A stretch of 64,000 nucleotides of DNA, from NCBI GenBank assembly GCA_964369685.1, contig CAYJFB010000008.1, positions 1-64,000 on the forward strand, in the 5' to 3' direction. Below are positions 8,718-17,043 of this stretch, in pieces. Position 1 is the stretch's first letter. Every line of letters starts with the position of its first letter. The translations under genes and the position numbers were made by a program. The DNA is from Avidesulfovibrio sp964369685. GTDB lineage: Bacteria > Desulfobacterota > Desulfovibrionia > Desulfovibrionales > Desulfovibrionaceae. The notes beneath the pieces were generated by a model. It saw nothing but the letters and a program-made list of their open reading frames with translations. It was not told the DNA's origin and made no database searches.

Positions 8718-9376
8718 GATTTTTTTCCTAACGTATACCCAACACCATGCACATTTTTTATAAAAGAGCTTCCTAATTTTGCGCGTAAATGATGAATATG
8801 TACTTCAATAGTGTTGCTACTTACATCATCATTCCAACCATAGAGTTTTTCTCGCAACGTTTCTCGCGAAAGCACTCTGTCTCGATGGGTTAAAAAAATT
8901 TCTAAAAGTGTGAGCCCTTTAGGGCTTAAATTAATAGAGACACCTCCTTTTAAAATTTTACGCTTTTGTGGGTCAAAGGTGACATCTTCATGTTGTAAAA
9001 GCACTTGTGCTTGCCCTGCAGCACGGCGTTGCCAAACCCGAATTCTTGCCACAAGCTCATCTAAAGCAAATGGTTTTGGAAGATAGTCATCAGCTCCAAG
9101 AGATAATCCTTCCACGCGTTGTGTTACTGTTCCTCGTGCTGTAAGTACAATAACAGGAAGTATAATTCCGGCCTTGCGCCAACTTTTAAGAACATCAAGA
9201 CCATCCATGCCCGGTAAAGTTAAATCTAAAACAACAGCATCGTGCATATTTTCATCTATAGAATCTTTTGCAAGTTTGCCATCTTGTAACCAATCTACTG
9301 TAAATCCTTCATTTTCCAATCCTGCAACAAGAGCATCACCGATAATAACATCATCTTCTACAAGTAAAATACGCAC
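8714..9376 (-). CDS. qseB: OmpR-family response regulator (QseB-like)
   Basis: A 220-residue regulator. The receiver domain (1-115) has acidic pocket LLVEDD, phospho-acceptor Asp in AVVLDLTLPGMDGLD near residue 51, and Lys in YLPKPF. The C-terminal winged helix (about 125-218) ends SNTIEVHIHHLRAKLG..FIKNVHGVGYTLG, typical of OmpR/QseB DNA-binding domains. It starts at GTG with AAAGGA upstream. It sits between the ygiW-like gene (99 bp upstream) and the kinase (4-base overlap). It probably controls its own operon. Confidence 0.9.
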   Translation of the reverse strand: MRILLVEDDVIIGDALVAGLENEGFTVDWLQDGKLAKDSIDENMHDAVVLDLTLPGMDGLDVLKSWRKAGIILPVIVLTARGTVTQRVEGLSLGADDYLPKPFALDELVARIRVWQRRAAGQAQVLLQHEDVTFDPQKRKILKGGVSINLSPKGLTLLEIFLTHRDRVLSRETLREKLYGWNDDVSSNTIEVHIHHLRAKLGSSFIKNVHGVGYTLGKKS

Positions 9377-9475
9377 ACTATATCCTTTTTGCTAATCATT
9401 AATAAAGGGGGTGATAAAAATCCCCCCTCATCCTGTCAATATGGTAATGCTGACATATATATTTACGTTCTTCAA

Positions 9476-9883
9476 TTACTTGGCAAGACGAACTGTTTTT
9501 ACATCAAGTTCAGTATCTCCCCAATCTTTATCTACTTTGACTAAAAGCTCAACAATATCTTGCGCATTTATTTTTTGTCCACCCCAGGCCTTGTCATCAA
9601 TTTCTACAAAACCTTGTCCGCTGGCATCTTCAAAGGTATAGATATCCCCACCCTGATGATTTAAAATTTTGCCTTTCAAGGTGACCCATGTGTTATCTTC
9701 TTGTTTTGTCGCCTCTTGAGCGGTCATCAAGGCAGGACCTGGGCCTGTAAAACCACCTTTAGCTGATGGACCTGTATAGCCGCCATCAGCAAAGACGTGT
9801 ACAGGAATAGCAAGAATTGCCAATGCTAAGACATTGCCGAAAATCAAACTCTTTGTTCTTCTTTTTATTAACGTTGTGTTCAT
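9476..9883 (-). CDS. ygiW: YgiW/YdeI-family periplasmic OB-fold stress protein
   Basis: A 135-residue secreted protein. The signal peptide (KRRTKSLIFGNVLALAILAIP, then VHVFA|DG) is followed by GGYTGPSAKGGFTGPG, the small Gly-rich stretch seen in YgiW. The BOF domain reads WVTLKGKILNHQGGDIYTFED and DIVELLVKVDKDWGDTELDV. Family members are periplasmic and linked to peroxide, cadmium or acid stress. The ATG at 9883 is chosen because GGAG lies 6 nt upstream; an in-frame ATG seven codons earlier would put that site inside the gene. It lies immediately upstream of a qseBC-like pair, as in enterics. Confidence 0.88.
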   Translation of the reverse strand: MNTTLIKRRTKSLIFGNVLALAILAIPVHVFADGGYTGPSAKGGFTGPGPALMTAQEATKQEDNTWVTLKGKILNHQGGDIYTFEDASGQGFVEIDDKAWGGQKINAQDIVELLVKVDKDWGDTELDVKTVRLAK

Positions 9884-10354
9884 AAATATCTCCATTTTTT
9901 TCATTACGCATGCCTGCGCTGTTTGAATAAGAGAACATTTTTTTATTAAAAAATGATTAATGTTTTTACAAAAATATTAAAAAAGATCAGTATATTTAAT
10001 ATTCAATTACAAATATTTGTTCACTGAATATTAAATATCCTATGATTTTGCTACAGAGTATGAAATTGTAGTCAAGCGATTATGGTATTTTCTTGGGGAG
10101 AAAGGAATATATGATATTTCAAGTGTGTTTTTGCCAAATAAAGAACATGACAACCATTAAATATCTTTACGAAAAATAAAAACAAAATTGTTATAGCTTC
10201 AACAATATTTATATGCTGTGTCTTCTCAGGAAAAATTCGTTTACGTTAAAGTACATATTTTATAAATAATAAAATTCAATAATTTTTTCTCTATTTCAAT
10301 ATATGATTACTCTCTTATTTTACGAATACTTCTATAGTCATGCGTAAAAAGAGG
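9884..10354. other. AT-rich intergenic region with a 14-bp palindrome
   Basis: Between the ygiW-like start and the diguanylate cyclase stop, about 470 bases hold no convincing gene. The notable element is a perfect 14-bp inverted repeat at 9992-10005 and 10025-10038. The rest is AT-rich. A 22-codon frame after GGGGAG near 10110 is too short to support. Confidence 0.6.
9992..10038. promoter_or_regulatory. perfect inverted repeat upstream of the ygiW-qseBC operon (possible operator)
   Basis: ATATTTAATATTCA at 9992-10005 is exactly complementary to TGAATATTAAATAT at 10025-10038, separated by 19 bases. It lies about 110-155 bases upstream of the ygiW-like start on the minus strand. It could be the binding site of the QseB-like regulator or another dimeric protein. 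A shorter copy of the arm (ATATTTAAT/ATTAAATAT) recurs at 42855-42873, upstream of the iron alcohol dehydrogenase. Confidence 0.45.
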
Positions 10355-11614
10355 TTATTGAAGTCCTCGTTTCATAGCCAACAAACTTTTCAATTTTTTG
10401 GTGTTTTCTTTTTTTTGCTCGTACATATTTTGATCGGCTTTTTGTAATAATTCAGTCAATGTCATGCTTGAAAAAGGTCTATATTCTTCAGTACCGAAAC
10501 TAAAACTTTTTATATAATTAAATTCAGGTTTACTGTTTTCTTGATGCAGTAATTCTTGTTGTTTATATAAAACGGATTCTAATGTTGTTTTGTTGATATG
10601 CTCTGCAATGATAACAAATTCATCGCCACCATTTCTACATACAGTTTTTTCAAAAGGAAGATTTAATAACATGTTGCTTACGCTAAGAATATAATTATTG
10701 CCTTCAACATGACCAAAAGTATCATTACAGTATTTTAGTCGATCAATATCAACATAAGCGATGCAAAACGATTTATCCTGTTCTATTAAATTTCTTATAA
10801 TAAGCATACTGTAGCGACGATTAAAACATTTTGTCAATGTATCTTGATAAATCAACGCTTCCATTTCTTTGAATGTTTCTTTTTGCAAAGTTATGTCTGA
10901 AATAATATGAGCAATGGCTTGTTCACCGTTCCAGACGATGTTGTGTGAAGAAATTTTAAAATATTCTGTCGGACACAATTCAGGATAATAATATTCCCAA
11001 AAACTGAGTGATTCAAATTCTTTTTTTGCTGCACTGAGTAACAATTTTTGCACAGAAGGCTTTAAAAAAACATGATGCTCGGCATTTGAATATAATATTT
11101 TTTTACTTTCACAAGAACAAACAAGAATCAATTGCTTGTTGGTTGCGGCAACCTCCAAAAACAATGTTTGAAATTGTGCCAATTCACGATTTCGTTGCAT
11201 GGCGTATTCTATTTTTTCACGTTCCGATTCACGTTCAGTATCAATGCTTTCGACCATCGCATTGAAAACAGCAGAAAAATCACCCAAGAACTGTACACGC
11301 TGGGAATAATCACCACGCGCAATTCGAGACGCTTGCCAACTTAAATGCAATAAAGCACTGTGTAACGCTTTAGCAGGGCCTGCAATCACATTCTCACCGG
11401 ATGGTGGTGTAACAGAAAGCTTACCTTGTGCCAATGACGAAACAAACGCTTTATTTTCTTCAATAAATGACTGTAATGTAATCAAAGCAATACCGAGTTT
11501 TTGATATTGTTGCGGTAAATCGTCGGCAGAGAGTATTGCTTTTTTAGGATTATAAAGAGTGTTTTTTAAAAAATCAAATAAAACGTCTTCTGTACTTTTG
11601 TGCTCTGCATTCAT
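10355..11614 (-). CDS. diguanylate cyclase with a soluble HAMP-like N-terminal region
   Basis: A 419-residue protein whose C-terminal third is a GGDEF domain: DTLTKCFNRRYSMLI, CIAYVDIDRLKYCNDTFGHVEGN and CRNGGDEFVIIAE. An intact GGDEF signature predicts synthesis of cyclic di-GMP. The inhibitory I-site (RxxD just before GGDEF) is absent; the corresponding residues are PFEK. The middle (about 80-125) looks HAMP-like (ARGDYSQRVQFLGDFSAVFNAM), but no transmembrane helix is evident, so the protein is probably cytoplasmic. It follows a V4R sensor gene by 71 bp, suggesting that the pair works together. Confidence 0.85.
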   Translation of the reverse strand: MNAEHKSTEDVLFDFLKNTLYNPKKAILSADDLPQQYQKLGIALITLQSFIEENKAFVSSLAQGKLSVTPPSGENVIAGPAKALHSALLHLSWQASRIARGDYSQRVQFLGDFSAVFNAMVESIDTERESEREKIEYAMQRNRELAQFQTLFLEVAATNKQLILVCSCESKKILYSNAEHHVFLKPSVQKLLLSAAKKEFESLSFWEYYYPELCPTEYFKISSHNIVWNGEQAIAHIISDITLQKETFKEMEALIYQDTLTKCFNRRYSMLIIRNLIEQDKSFCIAYVDIDRLKYCNDTFGHVEGNNYILSVSNMLLNLPFEKTVCRNGGDEFVIIAEHINKTTLESVLYKQQELLHQENSKPEFNYIKSFSFGTEEYRPFSSMTLTELLQKADQNMYEQKKENTKKLKSLLAMKRGLQ

Positions 11615-11685
11615 AAAAAATATTAACCATTATTTTTTCAAACTTAATTATATAATAAATATATATCGTTTAAAGACATGTTTTT

Positions 11686-12213
11686 TTAAAGTCTTGTGCC
11701 CTTAAATCGACATACACGCGCACCTGTAGCCCAACAATCCACTTCAATAACTTGATGACGTTTGCCTGTATACACCTCAAGAATACCCGCAATCAATCCT
11801 TCATCAAAACAACACACCGTTTCATTGGTCGGAGTCAAACCGCTACAATCAAGATCTTCGGCAACAGTAAGCGTAAAGTGGCCTGTTTCTTCATCAAAAG
11901 CTTCGATATGCAAAATACCGATGCCCAAAGCAATGAATTGTTCACTCAGCTGTGCGATAAAGGCATTAAAATCAAGATCGAGATTTAAAACATTTTTAGC
12001 CAATTCTTGACCGGAAACATGCCCTGATTTACGAAACAATTCATCAGCTTTTTCTGCACCAAATTCGTTTGAAAGCACAGAGCGAAGCGAGTACGTCTGC
12101 ATACGGTATAATAAAACAGGCATGGTTGAACCAAGGTACATACGTCCTTCTTCAATATTGCCCAATTTATCCCACGAGAACGCGCGCGGATCATCGGAAA
12201 GAAAAATATTCAT
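11686..12213 (-). CDS. V4R (4-vinyl reductase) domain protein
   Basis: A 175-residue stand-alone V4R protein. The domain spans about 60-173, with HIEAFDEETGHFTLTVAEDLDCSG and the family ending CCFDEGLIAGILEVYTG..VIEVDCWATGARVCRF. V4R domains bind small hydrophobic or tetrapyrrole-like ligands and often feed signalling outputs. The conserved cysteines may bind metal. Here the gene precedes the diguanylate cyclase on the same strand. My inference is a sensor and output pair that links a ligand to cyclic di-GMP. Confidence 0.8.
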   Translation of the reverse strand: MNIFLSDDPRAFSWDKLGNIEEGRMYLGSTMPVLLYRMQTYSLRSVLSNEFGAEKADELFRKSGHVSGQELAKNVLNLDLDFNAFIAQLSEQFIALGIGILHIEAFDEETGHFTLTVAEDLDCSGLTPTNETVCCFDEGLIAGILEVYTGKRHQVIEVDCWATGARVCRFKGTRL

Positions 12214-12336
12214 ATCTACCTTCCATGCTATGAAAATTCATATATTTTTTGTGTACACATGTCATTGATTATTGAATGTACAGAAATGAAACATTTTTCA
12301 TACTTTCACACTCTTCTGGACGGTACCAAAAAACAT

Positions 12337-13089
12337 TCAAGGTTGCAATCCTGTTGCTTTACGCAAGTCTGTTATTTCTTTGTTTGTCAGAGTCCGTGCT
12401 GAACCTTGAGTTAAATCACCAAGCATCAGCGGACCTTGAGCGACACGAATCAAACGCAAAATGGTAAAATTCAAATCTCTGCACATTCTGCGAATTTGGC
12501 GGTTGAGTCCTTGATGTAAGGTCAGTTCCAAAAGTGTTGCGGAATGTCGTTTGGCGTGTTTGTCTTGTAATACGCGCACTTCAACGGGAGCCAAATGTTC
12601 GCCCTCGTGCAGTGTCATGCCTTGACGCATAAGGGTAATTTTTTCTTTTGTTACTTCTCCGCGCACGACAACCTGATATACGCGTGGAATGTGTCGTCTG
12701 GGATGTACAAGTGCGTTTGTTAATTCACCGTCATCGGTAATCAGCAAAAGGCCTTCCGAAAAATAATCCAAGCGTCCTGCAGGATAGAGGCGACGCGTAC
12801 CGTTGTCTGTCAAATGGTGAGGTAATAAATCAATGACAGTTTGTCGTCCTTCGGGGTCATACGCTGTAGAAACAACACCGACCGGTTTGTTAAGCATGAT
12901 GTAGCAAGCTTGACGTTGCGTATGTTCTACGACCTTATTATCAACCTCAACAAGATCTTCTACACAAACTTGCACTCCCGGTTCTTTCACCACACAACCG
13001 TTGACACGTACCATACCCGCCAACACAAGCTCATCAGCCTTACGTCGTGAACAAATACCGGCATCTGCCAAAAATTTATTGATCCGCAC
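12337..13089 (-). CDS. rluB: RsuA/RluB-family 23S/16S rRNA pseudouridine synthase
   Basis: A 250-residue enzyme. The N-terminal S4 RNA-binding domain reads RINKFLADAGICSRRKADEL. The catalytic domain has the core GRLDYFSEGLLLITDDGEL, with the nucleophilic Asp in GRLD. HQGLNRQIRRMCRDLNFTILRLIR is typical of the RsuA/RluB/E/F group. RluB (23S U2605) is the most likely assignment but RluE/F cannot be excluded. I chose a GTG start at 13089 because GGAGG lies 4 bases upstream; an ATG nine codons earlier would place that site inside the gene. Confidence 0.85.
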   Translation of the reverse strand: MRINKFLADAGICSRRKADELVLAGMVRVNGCVVKEPGVQVCVEDLVEVDNKVVEHTQRQACYIMLNKPVGVVSTAYDPEGRQTVIDLLPHHLTDNGTRRLYPAGRLDYFSEGLLLITDDGELTNALVHPRRHIPRVYQVVVRGEVTKEKITLMRQGMTLHEGEHLAPVEVRVLQDKHAKRHSATLLELTLHQGLNRQIRRMCRDLNFTILRLIRVAQGPLMLGDLTQGSARTLTNKEITDLRKATGLQP

Positions 13090-13407
13090 ACTGCCTCCAT
13101 GTTCTAAAATAAACAAGCATTGCTATTCTTTTTTTACTATAAGATAACTTGACCCATTCGACAAGTCGATTAAAAAACATCTTGTTATGATAAACTATCA
13201 ACAATGGCTATTTACAAACAAGCATTTTTTATTTTTAATGAAAAAGACTCTTTTCCTTTGGGACTGTTTATTATATATCAACAGATGTATTCTTGTATGA
13301 ATGTGCATACGTTGTAACAGTTTTGATTTTTCATAAAAAAATAAATCATTATTTTTCAACATGTTACTATGTAAGATACGCTATAAAAAAGAATAAAGGA
13401 TATATAT
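13090..13407. other. divergent intergenic region between the pseudouridine synthase and msbA
   Basis: About 320 AT-rich bases between divergently transcribed genes, presumably holding both promoters. A segment near 13199 (CAACAATGGCTATTTA) resembles one arm of the hairpin at 22504-22553. I see no gene or strong hairpin. Confidence 0.5.
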
Positions 13408-15246
13408 ATGTCGTCATCTTCTTCAACGACCAAGCCCACACGTGGTTTTTTGCTTACTCGTGTTTTGCGTTATTTTTTACCTTATAAAGGATATATTTGT
13501 ATTGCTATACTGGCTTCAGGTCTTGTTTCCTTATGTACTGCAGGTTCGGCTTGGTTGATTAAACCGGCGTTGGACGATATTTTTATCAAACGCGATTTAG
13601 ACGCGTTGGTGTATGTTCCGCTCGCATTTATTGTTTTGACGCTTTTAAAAGGAATCGGGCGGTATGTACAAAATTTATGTATGAACTACAGTGCGATGCA
13701 TGTTCTTGAAACACTACGCAATGAATTATTTGGCAAGGTGATTCGTTTACCCTTGCGTTTTTATGAAGACGCCCAAGTTGGGGTTTTGATGTCACGAATT
13801 ATTAATGATGTTGCTGTGATTCGTGAAAGTTTACCGGCATTTGTACAGATGGTGCGACAAATCATGACCATGTTGGGCTTAATTGTTGTCGTGTTTGCCC
13901 AAGATTTTGAATTGGCGTGTTGGGCGATGGTTGTGTTACCCATTGCAGGCGCACCGATTGTAACGTTTAGCCGTGCTTTACGACGTTTTGGCCGACGCGG
14001 TGCTGAAATCAATGCCGAAGTATCAGGACGTTTGCAAGAAATTTTAAGCGGAATCCGTGTAATTAAAGCGTTTGCTACCGAAGAACAAGAAGGCAAACGC
14101 TTTGATGACGTCAATAAAAAATTGGTCAACATCGCAATCAAGCGTGCCAATATTGCAGAGTTAGCTTCTCCTGTGATGGAATTGATTGCTTCTTTGGGGA
14201 TTGGGCTCATCATTTGGTATGGCGGTTCATCGGTCATTGAAGGGGATATGACACCGGGAACATTTTTTACATTTATTGCCGCGCTGGTGATGTTGTATGA
14301 TCCCGTAAAAGCCTTCAATTCGTCAAACATGACTGTACAAAATGCGTTGGCCGGTGCGGATCGTGTATTTGGTTTACTTGATGATCAACATTTAATCATA
14401 GAAACAGGCGGCAACACACCGTTTCATCCAAAAAAAATCCATCCCATGCCGACAGAAACGTTTACAGAAACATTTAAAGAATTGCGTTTTGAAAATGTGA
14501 CCCTGCATTATCGCAATGAAGCAGAGGGCGCCGCACTAAAAAATATTTCATTAACTATTCAGGCAGGGCAACGTGTGGCTTTAGTCGGTCCTTCGGGTTC
14601 GGGAAAGACGTCATTGGTGAATTTAATTCCACGTTTTTATGTACCCAGTTCGGGAAGCGTACAGATCAACGGTCTTGATGTTGCAGAATATGATTTGGCA
14701 GATTTGCGCCGTGCTGTGGCGATGGTTACACAAGAGGCTTTTTTGTTTGACATGTCTGTCGGTGAAAACATTGCCTACGGAGAAGAACACAGCCTGACAG
14801 ACGACGCAATCCGACAGGCCGCAGAAGCCGCACATGCAGAACATTTTATTGAACAAATGCCGGATGGTTATGAAACACGAATGGGTGAACGCGGTGTAAA
14901 ACTTTCAGGCGGGCAAAAACAACGAATAACCATTGCTCGCGCGCTCATTAAAGACGCCCCTATTTTAATTTTAGATGAAGCAACCAGTGCGCTTGATTCA
15001 AAATCTGAACGCATGGTGCAAGAAGCCTTGGAAAACTTGATGCAAGGACGAACAAGCGTCATTATAGCACACCGTCTTTCAACCATTCTCGGTTCCGATG
15101 TGATTGTGGTCATGGATGAAGGATGCATTGTCGATCAAGGTTCTCATGGAGAATTGCTTCAACGTTGTGATTTGTATAAACGACTTTATGACATGCAGTT
15201 TGGCACGACAGATAGTGAAGAACCCGTTTCAACACTTGAACAGTGA
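13408..15246 (+). CDS. msbA: lipid A export ATP-binding/permease protein MsbA
   Basis: A 612-residue half-transporter with an N-terminal ABC transmembrane domain of six helices (about 20-310). The ATPase domain has Walker A GPSGSGKTS near residue 394, signature LSGGQKQR near 500, Walker B ILILDEATSALD near 519, and the switch His in IIAHRLST. It flips lipid A-core across the inner membrane. The two downstream acyltransferase genes, 9 bp away and then overlapping, place it in a lipid A maturation operon. AAAGGA precedes the ATG. The length is slightly above E. coli MsbA (582). Confidence 0.9.
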   Translation: MSSSSSTTKPTRGFLLTRVLRYFLPYKGYICIAILASGLVSLCTAGSAWLIKPALDDIFIKRDLDALVYVPLAFIVLTLLKGIGRYVQNLCMNYSAMHVLETLRNELFGKVIRLPLRFYEDAQVGVLMSRIINDVAVIRESLPAFVQMVRQIMTMLGLIVVVFAQDFELACWAMVVLPIAGAPIVTFSRALRRFGRRGAEINAEVSGRLQEILSGIRVIKAFATEEQEGKRFDDVNKKLVNIAIKRANIAELASPVMELIASLGIGLIIWYGGSSVIEGDMTPGTFFTFIAALVMLYDPVKAFNSSNMTVQNALAGADRVFGLLDDQHLIIETGGNTPFHPKKIHPMPTETFTETFKELRFENVTLHYRNEAEGAALKNISLTIQAGQRVALVGPSGSGKTSLVNLIPRFYVPSSGSVQINGLDVAEYDLADLRRAVAMVTQEAFLFDMSVGENIAYGEEHSLTDDAIRQAAEAAHAEHFIEQMPDGYETRMGERGVKLSGGQKQRITIARALIKDAPILILDEATSALDSKSERMVQEALENLMQGRTSVIIAHRLSTILGSDVIVVMDEGCIVDQGSHGELLQRCDLYKRLYDMQFGTTDSEEPVSTLEQ

Positions 15247-15255
15247 GTTTTTTCT

Positions 15256-15897
15256 ATGCGTGTATCTCCTTCTTTTGTAGTCTGGCCTGTAACGCTTCTG
15301 TATCGTCTGTTGGCAGCCAGTTGGCGGCTCACTGTGTATAATCAAGAACCACTTTTAGCATTGATTGGCGAAAAGCGTTCGGCAGTGGTGTGTTTATGGC
15401 ATGATGAAATTTTTCCACTATTTCTTGTCAAAAAAGACATGCCTGTATTGGCACTGGTCAGCAGTAGCCGAGACGGTGATTATTTAGCAGGTGTGTATAA
15501 AAACCTTGGTGTTGACAATGTGAGAGGCTCCAGTTCTCGAGGCGGCTTCAGAGCGTTATACGCCATGCGCAAGATCTTGCGTGAAAAAACATACTGTGCC
15601 GGTTTCGCTGTTGACGGTCCGCGCGGCCCACGCCACAAAGCGAAAGGAGGAGCTATCTATTTAGCTTTGCAAAGTGGTGCACCGATTGTTCCCTTACGTA
15701 TGTATTCAAAACGTGTATATCGTTTTAAGAGTTGGGATCGTTTTCAAATGCCTTTACCTTTCACGCATGTGACGGCTGTGTTTGGTGACCCATACATGCC
15801 AAACGCCAATCCCAAAGATAGCGACAGTATGCAAGCCGCATGCTTAGAACTTGAACAAATCCTCAATGAGTTGCAGCCAACAAGAGTGGTATCATGA
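15256..15897 (+). CDS. DUF374 lysophospholipid acyltransferase-like protein
   Basis: A 213-residue protein of the DUF374 acyltransferase group. VVCLWHDEIFPLF carries the HxxxxD-like motif, followed by LVSSSRDGDYLAGVYKNLGV, RGSSSRGGFRALYAM and FAVDGPRGPRHKAKGGAIYLAL. These match the family in order. Members occur in lipid A operons and are thought to transfer an acyl chain to a lipid acceptor at the inner membrane. The gene begins 9 bp after msbA and its stop overlaps the next start by 4 bases. Confidence 0.85.
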   Translation: MRVSPSFVVWPVTLLYRLLAASWRLTVYNQEPLLALIGEKRSAVVCLWHDEIFPLFLVKKDMPVLALVSSSRDGDYLAGVYKNLGVDNVRGSSSRGGFRALYAMRKILREKTYCAGFAVDGPRGPRHKAKGGAIYLALQSGAPIVPLRMYSKRVYRFKSWDRFQMPLPFTHVTAVFGDPYMPNANPKDSDSMQAACLELEQILNELQPTRVVS

Positions 15898-16829
15898 ATA
15901 GTGAAAATTCACACAAACCATCCATGCCTGTTATGCCACAGGGCTTGAACATACCACAAAAAACGTTGTTTACAGCATTGCGTATAGCTGGTGCAAGCCT
16001 TGCCGCACTTGACTTTAAAGGTCTTCGTCCTTTGGCTCACAAATTGGGTGCTTTTCTCTGGCATACACAAAAAAAACGCAAAGACATGGCAATACACAAT
16101 ATTCAAGCTTGCCTTGGTGTGCCTGAAGCCGAGGCTCGAGATATCGCGCGTGAAAGTTTTAATCATACCGCCATGTCTTTTTTTGAAAGCGTTTTGATTC
16201 CACGTTGTACTTTGGAGCATCCTCTTATCCATGTAGCCGAGCCTCAGAAGATAGACGAGTTACGTGCCTGCCCCACACCTATGGTTCTTGCAGCCAGTCA
16301 TCTTGGTTCTTGGGAATTGCTTGCGGGAATGTTTACTGCATGTCTTCCTGAAGGACGTCCACATTTGGTTGTAACGCGTCGGTATAATAATCTTGCTGTT
16401 AATGCGTTTATATGTGGTTTACGCGGCAGCCATGGTGTACAGGTTGTAGGGCATCGCGAAGCCGTTTTTTCTGTACTCAAGGTATTACGCAAACGAGGTA
16501 CGGCGGCATTTTTGGTTGATCACAATACACGACGTTCTGAAGCCATGTTTTTACCGTTTTTTGGTCGTTTGGCCGCGGTAAATGCGGGACCTGCTTTGCT
16601 TGCTTTGCGTACTCAAGCTCGTGTTGTGCCTGTCTGTTTATTCCGAGAACAAGAACACTACGTGTTACATACCGAACCGGTATTTGAAACGGCAACACTC
16701 AATAATGTTGACCGTGAACAAGCCATTCAAACCATCACCACGTTTTATACCCAAGCTGTTGAACGCATGATACGCCGAGCGCCTGAACAATGGTTCTGGA
16801 TGCATAATCGTTGGAAAACACAACCTTAA
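15894..16829 (+). CDS. lpxL: LpxL/HtrB-type lipid A late acyltransferase
   Basis: A 311-residue inner-membrane acyltransferase. The catalytic HxxxxE/D motif is in VLAASHLGSWELLAG near residues 133-140, with the family motif GRLAAVNAGPALLALRTQARVVPV. The end MIRRAPEQWFWMHNRWKT is the standard C-terminal signature of LpxL/LpxM proteins. It adds a secondary acyl chain to Kdo-lipid A. Which position and chain it uses cannot be told. The start overlaps the DUF374 gene by 4 bases. A 3' double-hairpin element follows the stop. Confidence 0.88.
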   Translation: MNSENSHKPSMPVMPQGLNIPQKTLFTALRIAGASLAALDFKGLRPLAHKLGAFLWHTQKKRKDMAIHNIQACLGVPEAEARDIARESFNHTAMSFFESVLIPRCTLEHPLIHVAEPQKIDELRACPTPMVLAASHLGSWELLAGMFTACLPEGRPHLVVTRRYNNLAVNAFICGLRGSHGVQVVGHREAVFSVLKVLRKRGTAAFLVDHNTRRSEAMFLPFFGRLAAVNAGPALLALRTQARVVPVCLFREQEHYVLHTEPVFETATLNNVDREQAIQTITTFYTQAVERMIRRAPEQWFWMHNRWKTQP

Positions 16830-16845
16830 AGCCTTTTTAAATTTG

Positions 16846-16970
16846 CTTTTTCTTTGCTTTTTCTTTTTTTCTGGGGGGCAATGCCCCCCAGACCCCCTTG
16901 TTCCTGCGGCAGATAAACACTGCTACGCATTATTTATCTGCCGCAGTTCAAACGGCTCTGAACGTCTTGT
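16846..16970 (+). repeat. 3' double-hairpin element, copy 1 (after lpxL)
   Basis: In sense orientation after the lpxL stop: a U-rich tract (TTTTTCTTTTTTT, ending 16870), hairpin A at 16871-16891 (CTGGGGGG/CCCCCCAG), then ACCCCCTTGTTCC. A perfect 14-bp hairpin B follows, with arms 16904-16917 (CTGCGGCAGATAAA) and 16933-16946, then GTTCAAACGGCTCTGAACG. The U-rich tract precedes hairpin A rather than following it, so this is not an ordinary terminator. Related copies follow five other genes here. Confidence 0.7.
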
Positions 16971-17043
16971 CACTCAAAAATAAAACGACAACTATAATAA
17001 AAACCTTCAGGAAACGTTAAAACAGAAGTGCTCTAAAGGTCTT

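Noticed and set aside
16871..16946. G/C hairpins after lpxL as an ordinary terminator
   Set aside because: The T run precedes the first hairpin and neither hairpin is followed by T residues on either strand.
16947..16965. GTTCAAACGGCT as part of a tRNA T-arm
   Set aside because: No acceptor, D or anticodon stems surround it, and the copy at 49630 shows the same element outside a tRNA.
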